A stretch of DNA of 64,000 bases, taken from positions 92,247-156,246 of the forward strand of contig JANBRJ010000035.1 of assembly GCA_027577595.1 (NCBI GenBank). The letters run 5' to 3'. Both the position numbers and the translations under genes were made by a program. The notes under the pieces were generated by a model that was not told the origin of the DNA, did no database searches, and worked only from the letters and a program-made list of their open reading frames with translations. Numbering within the stretch: position 1 is the stretch's first letter; the number at the start of each line of letters is the position of its first letter. This DNA is from Coemansia sp. RSA 487 (Eukaryota; Kickxellomycota; Kickxellomycetes; Kickxellales; Kickxellaceae). This document shows positions 9,374-19,040 of this stretch, in pieces.

Positions 9374-10990
9374 ATGAAGCCATGGGACCGTCCACCATCT
9401 CAGCCACAACGGCGACCACCGAATAAGAGACAGCAAGGGGATGGACGCCCACTGTATTATCCACAAAACGACTATAGTAAGCAACAGAGGCCAATGCCAC
9501 CACATAAATTACTATGGCCACCACCACCGATACCACCTGGCCATTTTCCTTTCCGCCCGCCTCCGCCAATACCTCCCCCGTTTGCAAGCCATACTTCCGG
9601 AGCCAATATACCGCGACCACCAATTCCACCACCAGTAGTCCATACAGCAAACAGCCCACTTGCAGACCTATCTGTTGACGAACAAATGACCTTTGAAAAG
9701 ATGGTGGAGACGTATTGCCGCAACCCAGAGCTTGTAAACATGGTAAAACAGTCACAACGGGGGAATCCTAAATACCACTTTCTCTATGAAGAGTCGAGCC
9801 TCAATCCGTACTTCCAATGGCGTGTAAACCACCAGCCCGAAAGACAAGCTATTACCAGCTTTGAAAGATCAATGGCCAATGCTAATGCCGTACGCCCGAT
9901 GCCTCGGCCATTTTGCCCGCCGCCAGTGCCTCCTCCAGAGGCAATTGCAGGCATGAGGAACGAGAATCCCGCTGCAGCTCCGCAATCGGCTCAGAAAGCT
10001 CACCATTTGTACCACAAACTACCTGCTGGTTTGATGCTCAAGCTTATAAACGAAGACCATACGCCATATTCAGCCCTACGTACCAGAGACCTTGAAAGTA
10101 CTGATTTCCTGGATTCTGTGGCTCCTGGGCTCTCCTCAGCACTGTCTTGCACAGAAAAGCCCATTGCTCCAGAAATGACAAGTGATTTGGAGCAAGCGCT
10201 TGATCATTTCGAAAGAGGCCTCTGCTACATATACAAGGAGGGAGAGTTTGAGGATCGCGATAACCCATTTGCTTCGGCTGCTTCCAACGATACACACAAC
10301 GTGCCATCCCTTCCTATTATGGACAAGGAAGGTTGGGAATCAGGTGTGTTGGAAAAGCTCTTGTGGGATCGGCGCAGAGGAGGCGAAGAAAGACGCAAGT
10401 GGAAGCGCAAGGGGGATCGCGCACAACGAAGGCTGGCTGGAGAAGATGTTTCCTCTTCAAGCCAGTCTTCCGACGATTCTGATGGTTCTGACTCGAGCAG
10501 CGATAGCAGTGGTTCTGATTCTAGCAGCGCGTCATCAAGCGGCAGCCAATCTGGACAGCGCACTAGTGCAATGCGGCCGTCAGTTAACGCACGAGGCAGC
10601 AGTATCAACACGGCCATTGGAAGCGACAATGTTGGGTTTAAGTTACTAGCAAAGCTCGGATGGCAGGAAGGTCAGGGGCTTGGTGCATCAAATGATGGAA
10701 TAATCGAGCCTATTCGTCTGCAAACGCGATTCAGCACAATTCGGAACGACAAAGGCAAGGGTAGTTATAGGGGGCGCCAGAGATCAAGAGGTGGAAAGAA
10801 GGGAAATGCCGATAAACGGGCATCACTTGGAACTGGCAGACTTGAAGATGCAGATGCAACTTCAGCTTTAGCTGCTGGCTCTGACCAAACAGGCAACAAC
10901 ACGAACAGCAAAGAGTTTGACGCATATCGCAGACAGATGAGCCTAGCGTACAGCAGCCACCAGAACCCACCCACTTCTGACGACGCATAG
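9374..10990 (+). CDS. SURP and G-patch splicing-factor-like protein (CHERP-like)
   Basis: A 538-residue, intronless protein. Residues 1-92 are proline-rich with repeated PPPIPP blocks. Residues 101-154 form a SURP (SWAP) module (TFEKMVETYCRNPELVNMVK, then NPKYHFLYEESSLNPYFQWR). Residues 215-235 carry LPAGLMLKLINEDHTPYSAL, resembling the DLPAGLM..L segment of CHERP. A serine/aspartate-rich run follows at 356-400. Residues 419-450 are a G-patch (VGFKLLAKLGWQEGQGLG), which in this class recruits and activates DEAH helicases. The C-terminal tail is arginine/glycine/lysine-rich. Nuclear pre-mRNA splicing is inferred from these domains. The CTD-interacting domain of animal CHERP is not seen, so it could instead be a SUGP1-like relative. 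Confidence 0.75.
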   Translation: MKPWDRPPSQPQRRPPNKRQQGDGRPLYYPQNDYSKQQRPMPPHKLLWPPPPIPPGHFPFRPPPPIPPPFASHTSGANIPRPPIPPPVVHTANSPLADLSVDEQMTFEKMVETYCRNPELVNMVKQSQRGNPKYHFLYEESSLNPYFQWRVNHQPERQAITSFERSMANANAVRPMPRPFCPPPVPPPEAIAGMRNENPAAAPQSAQKAHHLYHKLPAGLMLKLINEDHTPYSALRTRDLESTDFLDSVAPGLSSALSCTEKPIAPEMTSDLEQALDHFERGLCYIYKEGEFEDRDNPFASAASNDTHNVPSLPIMDKEGWESGVLEKLLWDRRRGGEERRKWKRKGDRAQRRLAGEDVSSSSQSSDDSDGSDSSSDSSGSDSSSASSSGSQSGQRTSAMRPSVNARGSSINTAIGSDNVGFKLLAKLGWQEGQGLGASNDGIIEPIRLQTRFSTIRNDKGKGSYRGRQRSRGGKKGNADKRASLGTGRLEDADATSALAAGSDQTGNNTNSKEFDAYRRQMSLAYSSHQNPPTSDDA

Positions 10991-11125
10991 GACGCGTCAC
11001 GTGGATATTTGCAATCGCAGAGTGGGGGAGATTGCATCATCCGATAGTTCGCACCACTGTATCTTTATTTTATCTCTTACTTTTTTCATAATTATTGTAC
11101 TATTTCTATACATATTGGCTCGAAA

Positions 11126-12118
11126 ATGAACAAGCTTGCGCCTATTGAAAATATTTCTCAAAGTATCGTTCGTGTGCTTGGATTAAATCCAGGACCATTC
11201 ACACTACAAGGAACAAACACATACGTTATTGGACGTGGAGAGCGGCGGATCCTTGTTGACACTGGTGATGGCTCGCATCCTGAATACTACGATCTGCTTA
11301 AGCAGAGTCTGGGCGCCAGCCGCATTGACCGAATCCTGCTGACCCACTGGCACGCAGACCACATTGGGGGAGTCAACCAGCTGCTGAGCATGCCCGACGT
11401 TGTTGTTTCCGACTGCACAGTCTACAAGAACTACAACACTGCTATTGACCAAAGGGAAGATGTCATGGCAATGCTTTCTGCAGCCAGGGCCCAGGACTGT
11501 CTGCGCGACATTGCTGATGGACAAGAGTTTGAGGTTGACGGAGGCAACATCCTACTGAAGGCTATGTTTACTCCGGGACACACCAACGACCATGTGTCTA
11601 TCACAGTCAAAGGCGAGTCAATAGAAACGGAAAACGAACCGCAGATGGCAAGCGGCACGGGCAGCATTGGACCGCTTCTTATCACTGGAGATCTTGTGCT
11701 TGGCCAAGGAACAACGATCGTAGATGACTTGCAGCTGTATATGGACTCGCTTGACCGTGTCCTGGGGCTTGATCCCTCAGCCCTTTTACCTGGACACGGT
11801 CCGACCATTCGTGGATGCAGTGCTGATGGCAAATCCAATGCCGTACGAGTAATCCAAGGATACATCGAGCATCGCAAGAGCCGCGAAAGGCAGATTCTCG
11901 ATGTGTTAAGTCGGCCATCGCACACTAACGGCTGGCGGGTCGAAGATATCACCAGCGTAGTGTACTCCGACATCTCGGATCCAAGGGTGATCAAAGCTGC
12001 CCAGCATAATACACTGCTGCATCTCAAAAAGCTCCTGGCTGAAGGCAAGGTTCGGCGATTTGAGGATAACGGTTCAGATCACGTGGAACTGTGGGAGTTG
12101 ATCAAAGGGAAAATCTGA
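11126..12118 (+). CDS. LACTB2: LACTB2-like metallo-beta-lactamase-fold hydrolase
   Basis: A 330-residue, intronless enzyme. N-terminal signature NPGPFTLQGTNTYVIG and LVDTGDG; metal-binding THWHADH at residues 73-79; second-shell GHTNDHVSI, LITGDLVLGQGT (bridging Asp) and LLPGHGP (His). The C-terminus (about residues 255-325) contains a helical winged-type segment (VEDITSVVYSDI, LLHLKKLLAEGKVRRF) found in LACTB2 proteins. Human LACTB2 is a mitochondrial single-strand endoribonuclease; fungal relatives include polyketide thioesterase-like hydrolases. With no polyketide genes nearby, the RNase-type role is more likely, but this is inference. No clear presequence is seen. It is a different family from the glyoxalase II at 3068. 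Confidence 0.85.
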   Translation: MNKLAPIENISQSIVRVLGLNPGPFTLQGTNTYVIGRGERRILVDTGDGSHPEYYDLLKQSLGASRIDRILLTHWHADHIGGVNQLLSMPDVVVSDCTVYKNYNTAIDQREDVMAMLSAARAQDCLRDIADGQEFEVDGGNILLKAMFTPGHTNDHVSITVKGESIETENEPQMASGTGSIGPLLITGDLVLGQGTTIVDDLQLYMDSLDRVLGLDPSALLPGHGPTIRGCSADGKSNAVRVIQGYIEHRKSRERQILDVLSRPSHTNGWRVEDITSVVYSDISDPRVIKAAQHNTLLHLKKLLAEGKVRRFEDNGSDHVELWELIKGKI

Positions 12119-12431
12119 TGATTACCAAATATCAAGAAAAAAAGCTATTTTTTTCGGCTCTAGCATATGCTGAGTGGGAGGATCAAGCCTTTAAAAAAAA
12201 AAATTTTAGTACACTGATCCAACAAAGAGAGAGCCGACTGCCCCCCTCTCTTTTTCCCTCTTCTGTATTTCCATGGGTTCGTATATATTGCTCATTCTAT
12301 TTATGTTTTGGCTTTAACCACCACCAACAGTAGATTCAGACAGACTGCCCCTCATTCGTTTAATAGAAAAGATACGAGGCCTATTTGCAGGAGCTAGAAT
12401 TTAAACAAAAGACAGCGGCTAGTAGAAAACA
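12119..12431 (+). promoter_or_regulatory. Upstream region of the RNA polymerase I large subunit gene
   Basis: 313 bp between the LACTB2-like stop and the RPA190 start. It contains an A11 tract near 12194, a CT-rich run at 12238-12262 and TATATTGC near 12284. No yeast-type PAC (GCGATGAG) box is seen. It is non-coding. Confidence 0.4.
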
Positions 12432-15400
12432 ATGAACATTGCACAGCCGGTGAACTCGCATGTCAACGGCGTGTCGTTCACGTTCTACGAGCCGTCGGAG
12501 GTTCGTCGGATGTCGGTGAAGCAGGTTGTTAACCCTGTGCTATTGGACTCTCTGGGCAATCCAACAAAGGGCGGTCTATACGATCCATCAATGGGCCCCT
12601 TTACAAAACACCACCTTTGCGGTACATGCTCACTGTCGTACTTTAACTGTCCTGGCCACTTCGGACACATTGAGTTGCCGGCGCCAGTGGTTAACCCTAT
12701 GATGTTCGACACTCTGTATCGGTTCCTTCAAGGATGCTGTCCGTATTGTCACAAGTTTACCTTTAACCGTGTTACGGTAAGTATCTGGTGAAAAGGAGCT
12801 CTTTCACTTGTATCATGTGCATAACTTTAAACCATGAGCAAATCTGCAATTTATTAAGCAACAGAATCCCAATATATAAGCTGATCATTCTTGAAACTGG
12901 TTTTAGGCTACTCGCTATGTTGCAAAGCTCCGCTTGCTTGAGTACGGTCTTGTCCAAGAGGCAAACGATCTCGATGATCTGTTGCCGCGCACAAACAAAA
13001 CAGGCATTGATCTTGAAGATGGCGAAGATAACGATATCAGTACAAGCGAAGACTTGGCACCGGGGTCGAAATCAAAGAAGGGCGGCGAGACCAGCGAGCA
13101 GTATATTGACCGCATCAATGCCTATGTCAAGGAAAAGCTCTCAGCCTCTGACAAATCTACCTACAAGGTAACTATGGTCAACCAGATCCGCCGTGCACTT
13201 ATTAAAGAGCTGGTTGGACGCAGTAGGAACGCCAACTGCCAGAACTGTCGCGGCCCAGTTCCCAAGCTGCGCCGCGATGGGTTCCTCAAGATTTTCCGTG
13301 AGCCGCTGACCCGCAAGCAGCAGACCGCGCAGCAGACCAAGGGATTGACATACCGCGATGTTATGAGTCTGGATGTTGCTGGAATCGAAAAGGAGATCAA
13401 GAGCAAGCAGAAGCAGGCTCAAGGAGGCACCGATACCGAAGAGGGCGACGACTCGGATGTTGAGAGCGAGAAGGAGTCAGACATTGAGAGCGGGGACGAG
13501 GAGATGGAGTCGGGTGCCAAGAACACGTACGATTCAATTGACGCACATCCTAAGAAAACGAGCAGCCAGCCGCAGCGGACGTCAGTGTTCATCACGCCCA
13601 CCCACCTGCGCAACCACTTGCGTCTGCTTTTCAGCAACGAGCCTGAGATCGTCCGTCTACTGTTCCAGCAGCGCGATCCGCAAATGGCCACAGCTGTTGA
13701 AGCCCTGGGCGGATCCAATCCACGTGGCCTGACGCTGACCCGCCCAGGAAACCTGCGCTCGTCTATTGCGCTTGCGGACATGTTCTTCATCGAGGCGCTG
13801 CCTGTAGCGCCTACAAAGTTCCGTCCGGCCTCCATCATGGGCGACGACGTCATGGAGAACCCACACAACGTGTATCTTGGCCAGGTGCTCAAGACCTGCG
13901 TGAGGCTGCGCGATCTTGTCAACCACGACGCCAATGGAAGGCAGACCAATGGTCGGGAATCTAGCGATGTTGCGAGAGCTGTAGAGGAAGGCTCGCTGTT
14001 TGAACACGTTGTCAATAGCTGGGTGCAGCTGCAACAGGCAGTCAACAACGTAATGGACAGCTCCAAAAATCCGACACTAGGGAAGAACGGTAAGTCGCCC
14101 GATCCCGGTATCCGCCAGCTCCTGGAGAAGAAGGAAGGCCTATTCCGCCAGAATATGATGGGCAAGCGTGTTAACTTTGCAGCGCGTTCTGTTATCTCTC
14201 CTGACCCGAACCTCGAGTCCGACGAGGTGGGTGTTCCGCCAGTGTTTGCAAAGAAGCTGACGTATCCAGAGCCCGTCACGCCGCACAACGTCAAGGAGAT
14301 GCGCCAGCTGGTTATCAACGGACCAGACGTCTGGCCAGGCGCAGTCTCGGTGCAGCACGAGGACGGGTCGCTTGTGTATCTTGATCGCCTTAGCCACGAG
14401 TCGCGCGTGGCGCTGGCAAACCAGCTTCTAACTCCCCAGGAATCTGCATCCACAGTTAGCCCGCTAGGCAACATGTTTACAACCCGCGCTTTCGGCGTCA
14501 ACAAGAAGGTGTTCCGCCATCTGCGCAACGGCGACATGGTTGTGATGAACCGCCAGCCGACCCTGCATCGCGCATCTATGGCCGGCATGCGCGCGCACGT
14601 GCTTCCAGGCGAGCGCACGCTTCGCTTCCACTACATGAATTGCAACCAGTTCAACAGCGATTTTGACGGCGACGAAATGAACATGCATTTCCCGCAGAGC
14701 GAGGCTGCACGCTCGGAGCTCCGCAATATCATGGGTGCCGATGTGACGTACCTGAATCCGACAAACGGCGGTCCATTGCGTGGTCTGATCCAGGACTCTG
14801 TTGACGGAGGCGTTATCCTTACCAAACGCGATACAATGCTTACCCGCAGCGAGTACCAGGAGCTTGTGTACTGGGCTCTGCGCCCTGAGACGCAGTCGCA
14901 TCTTCCCGATGGCAAGGTGCAGCTTCTGCCGCCAGCCATTTTCAAGCCGAAGCCGATGTGGACTGGAAAGCAAGTCGTCTCGACGCTGATCCTGAATCTC
15001 ACATGGGGCTATGCTCCGCTTAACATGATCTCCAAGAACAAGATCGGTGCAGCGCTTTGGGGCAAGTTTGCCTCCGAAGAAGAGCGTGTTCTTGTTCTAG
15101 ACGGCGAGTTGCTTATCGGTGTGTTGGACAAGTCGCAGTTTGGTGCTGCTGCCTATGGGCTTATTCACTCGATATACGAGCTTTACACACCCACACATGC
15201 TGGTCGTATGCTTTCGATCCTTGGCCGCCTGTTCTTGCGCTATCTTCAGGAGATCGGGTTTAGCTGTCGTATGGAGGATCTCTTGTTTGACAAGGAGGGC
15301 GATGCGCTTCGCAAGGAGATAAACAGCCAGCAGGGACCCCAGGCCATCCAGGCGACGCTCGATTTTCTTGGTATGGGCGACTATAAGCCCGAGCAGCTGG

Positions 15401-18162
15401 AGTCGGATCCTAGGATCAGACAGGAGTTCCACGATCGAATGGAGGAGGTTACGCGCGACCAGTACAAGCTTGCGCAGCTAGATGGTACGGTCCAAAATGC
15501 GATGAGTCTCCTGTCCTCGGGGCTGACGGGGAAGTGTTTGCCCAAGCATCTTCACTTGCCTTTCCCGCACAACAACATGTCCGTTATGACTACATCTGGT
15601 GCCAAGGGCTCCAACGTCAACTTTTCACAAATCACCTGCGGTCTTGGCCAGCAGTCACTAGAGGGCCGTCGAGTACCACTGATGGTTAGTGGTAAGAGTC
15701 TGCCGTCGTTTGCGCCCTTTGACAGCACTGGTCGTGCTGGCGGCTACATTGGTAGCCGCTTCTTGACTGGGTTGAAGCCGCAAGAGTTCTACTTCCATTG
15801 TATGTCTGGCCGTGAGGGTCTTATCGACACTGCCGTCAAGACATCCCGCTCAGGGTATCTGCAGCGCTGCCTTATCAAGCATTTGGAAGGTATCAAAGTG
15901 CACTACGACTACTCTGTTCGTGACGCCGACGGATCGATTATCCAGTTCCAGTATGGCGAGGATGCCCTCGATGTGCTTAAAGCACAGCACCTGAGCAAGT
16001 TTGACTTTGCAGCCGCCAACTACCGCGCGCTGAAGGATAAGTTCAACCCGGCAAGCGCAGCCGGCGTGCTCGACGATGAGCTGGCGCGCAAGTATGCAAA
16101 GAAGCTGTTGGGCAAGGCTGACGAGTTTGGTCTCAAGAAAGTCGAGGGGGAGCCGATCAGCTCACGGTTCAATCCGAGCCGCTACCTTGGTGCGGTGTCT
16201 GAAAAGTTCTACGTCGATTTGGAGAAGTACTTGGACTCGAATCCCAATTTGCTCTTGCATGAAAAGAAGAGCAAGTTGGAAATGAGAAAGGAGCATGCGA
16301 GGGAGAAGGCAGAGAAGAAGAAAGCGGCGGAGAAGAAGGAAGAAAAGAGTAAAGCGAAGGAGGCCAACAAGCTGAAGACCAAGATGTTTAATTCGGTCAG
16401 TGATATGGGTGCGCTGATGTCAACTCGCAGCTCCGACTGCTCGTCACGTAACTTCCGGATGTTACAGTATCTCAACTATCTGCATTCGCTTATCGAGCCT
16501 GGAGAGAGCGTCGGTTTGATTGCTGCCCAAGGTATCGGCGAGCCGTCGACGCAGATGACACTTAATACTTTCCATCTTGCTGGCTTTGGTGCCAAAAACG
16601 TTACGCTCGGTATCCCGCGTCTTCGTGAAATCGTCATGGTTGCATCCGACAACATTTCTGCGCCTGTCATGGACATCCTAATGTGCGACGGCGTAACTAG
16701 GGACCAGGCAAAGGTCATTTCTGGCGCACTGACCAAGCTCACTCTGGGCGACGTCACTGACTATGTTGAGATTAGAGAGAGCCTTTCGGCAAAGCGCGAT
16801 GCTGTCAACCAGAAACGCTACCGCAAGTTTGTCGTTAAGCTACAGTTCTTCCCATCCAAGGAGTACGAGGAAGAATACGATGTGGCGAACGAGGATATTC
16901 AGTTTGCACTTGAGCACTACTTTGCTGACAAACTTGAGGGCCTTGTTGCAAAGGATCTCAAGCGCACATACCGCTCCACACTCTCCGACGACATGGCTGG
17001 CCAGGACAAGTCTGGAAACGACCTCGAGGGCGAAGAGGATGAAGACAACGACGTAGCTGAAAGAAACGATGCGGTGGACGACTCTGACGCTGATTCGGAC
17101 ATGGATGAGGATGGCGACGGCGATGCTGACGATGCCCGCGCTGCCTCGCGTCGCAAGGAGAAGACATCCTACGACGGTCCTGACGACGACGACAAAGAGA
17201 TTATGGAAAGCATGGATGCCGAGCTGGATGAGCTCAACAACATGGCTTCTGCAGATACGACCAACGGCAAAAAGAAGAAAGCTGGTGGTTCGGGCGATGA
17301 TAGCGACAGCGGAGACGAAAGCAACAGCAACAGCGGCAGCAGCGATGAAGAGATGGATGTCGACGATGAGCACAATATCGGCACTGAGACTAGCGAGGCT
17401 ATTAAGCGCGTGCGCGTACTGGCTATGTCTAAGCGCCGCAAGCGTATGATCGATCGCTATCCCCATGTGGTTGACTACAACTTTGTCGACGAAGGCAGCA
17501 ACACGTATGCCGAGATCGAGTTGCAGTTCCCTGCCACAACACCCAAGTTCCTGATGCTCAACCTTGCCGAGGAGGCTGTGCGCAAAACGATTGTTCGCGA
17601 GATCCCTGGCATCGAACTGTGCTCGGTCAACAAGAACAAGGCCGAGAACGACCCATCTGTGGTTATTGGTGCCTACGGATCCAACATCCGCGGCATCTGG
17701 GATGCATCTGTCGTGCCGCTGGAGGAGATTGCCAATACGGGAAAGAGAGGCGGAATATCCGAGTGGGTCGACATTAACCGCCTGTATACCAACGACATTG
17801 CGGCTATTCTGCGGGTGTATGGTGTAGAAGCTGCTCGCCAAGCGATTGTGCGTGAGATTTACAATGTCTTCAATGCGTACAATATCGAAATCGACAACCG
17901 TCACTTGGGTCTTGTTGCCGACTACATGACGTTTGAGGGCGGCTTCAAGCCGTTCAACCGCATTGGGTTGTCCTCGAGCCCTTCGCCCTTTGCCAAGATG
18001 AGCTTTGAATCGACGTGTACGTTCCTCCAGGAGGCCACCGTTTACGGCGACTTTGACGATCTGCGGAACCCGTCTGCCAGAATCGTCATGGGCCAGCCTG
18101 TGCAGTCGGGAACCGGCTCCTTTGATGTTTTGGCCGACCTGGCGGTACCAGCAAGTGCTTAA
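12432..18162 (+). CDS. RPA190: RNA polymerase I largest subunit (A190)
   Basis: Catalytic subunit of Pol I, which transcribes rRNA in the nucleolus. Two exons: 12432-12776 (115 codons) and 12907-18162, with a 130-nt intron (GTAAGT donor, TTTTAG acceptor), giving 1866 residues. The junction reads FNRVT/ATRYVAKLRLLEYG in phase 0. Exon 1 encodes the zinc-binding clamp (C63xxC66, C73xxH76). The metal-A loop is NSDFDGDEM at 698-706, with Asp700/702/704. The trigger-loop region IAAQGIGEPSTQMTLNTF lies at nt 16516-16571. Acidic insertions encoded at 13420-13560 and 17020-17380 (runs of D, E, S) lengthen it beyond the 1664 residues of yeast A190. A lysine/glutamate-rich coil is encoded at 16260-16380. 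Confidence 0.97.
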
Positions 18163-18241
18163 AAATACTTCCTTTTTTATAATTATCTACTCACATTTTC
18201 TTTAACAAATCCACAAACAACACTTTACTTGCTGCTAGCTA

Positions 18242-18490
18242 TAGAATCGTCTGTTTTGCCGATCATTTTTTAATTTATTCATCGTACTGGATCACCAGTG
18301 CCACAATGTGGGCAGCTAAAAACGCCACAATGTGGGCTCCAATGTCTGTGCAGCAATGACAAACTGAAAGACTAGGATAAAGATCAGTGAAAACAGCCGA
18401 CTTGCTTGGGGAGAGCGACTGGGACGAAGCTTCTTGGGGGCTTGAGCCAAACCATTTCCATATTTACACATTTGTCTATATTGGAAGGCT
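18242..18490 (+). repeat. Dispersed repeat, copy R1
   Basis: Shares a diagnostic chain of blocks with 22391-22690: TTTATTCATC, then TGGATCACCAGTG.CACAATGTGGG, then GACAAACTGAAAG, GTGAAAAC, GAGAGCGACTGGG and TATATTGGAAGG, in the same order and orientation, with indels between. The CACAATGTGGGC block occurs twice here. It lies 550-800 bp upstream of the FunK1 relic. Confidence 0.75.
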
Positions 18491-18883
18491 ACACAAGTAT
18501 TAGAAAGCGGTTGGAAGGGTCGGCTAGAATGTTTAAATATTCTTCAATGGCATTATGGTGCTGGAAAAGTGCTTGATGGTCCCTGGGCTGATAAATTCTG
18601 AAATTGTAAAAAAAACAGCTTTCTGCGTTGCACTGCGAGTTGACCGGACCATAGTGATCAAACAAGGCTATTGACCAGACTAATCAACTGGCCAGGCCAC
18701 GCAGCTGGTATTACCAAAGTGCGAATAGATAGGGAAGAGAGCTTGAGGATCCGACTAGGACCACAACAGCTGATGAAAAAGAAGCAAATAAGGACAAGAA
18801 GTGGGCATGGCTGGACTGGGTACCCTACCCTAATGGCCACGTGCCGAGGTTGGTGAGGCTGAGATGAGAAAAACAGCAACAGC

Positions 18884-18901
18884 AGTTGTATAAAAACAAC
18901 A
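18884..18901. promoter_or_regulatory. TATA-containing palindrome upstream of FunK1 relic
   Basis: GTTGTATAAAAACAAC is an imperfect inverted repeat (GTTG.TATA.CAAC) containing TATAAAAA at 18889-18896. It lies about 150 bp upstream of the ATG at 19041. Its complement resembles the TTGT.TTTATACAA elements at 5241 and 47581. Confidence 0.5.
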
Positions 18902-19040
18902 GGTCCACAGGCTTTGTTAAGGCATTTAGTCATGAAAAGACTGCGCAAATAAAAAGGCGCAAGCCCATCACTCTCTTTCTCTTTATTCTTCAAAGCCTTT
19001 GTACTATTCTCTTCTTTCCAATCGCACATTTCAGCAACAA

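Larger units (their letters stand above)
18163..19040. other. Spacer upstream of FunK1 relic
   Basis: 878 bp without a gene. It contains the first dispersed-repeat copy (18242-18490) and a TATA-like palindrome (18884-18901). Open frames on either strand here (up to 157 codons on the minus strand at 18658-19131) show no domain and overlap the promoter, so they are not called. Confidence 0.5.

Noticed and set aside
13419-14618. 399-codon minus-strand frame inside RPA190
   Set aside because: Antisense shadow of a conserved gene; compositionally S/R-rich with no family features.
16840-17904. 354-codon minus-strand frame in the acidic insert of RPA190
   Set aside because: Arises from the acidic-codon composition of the sense strand.
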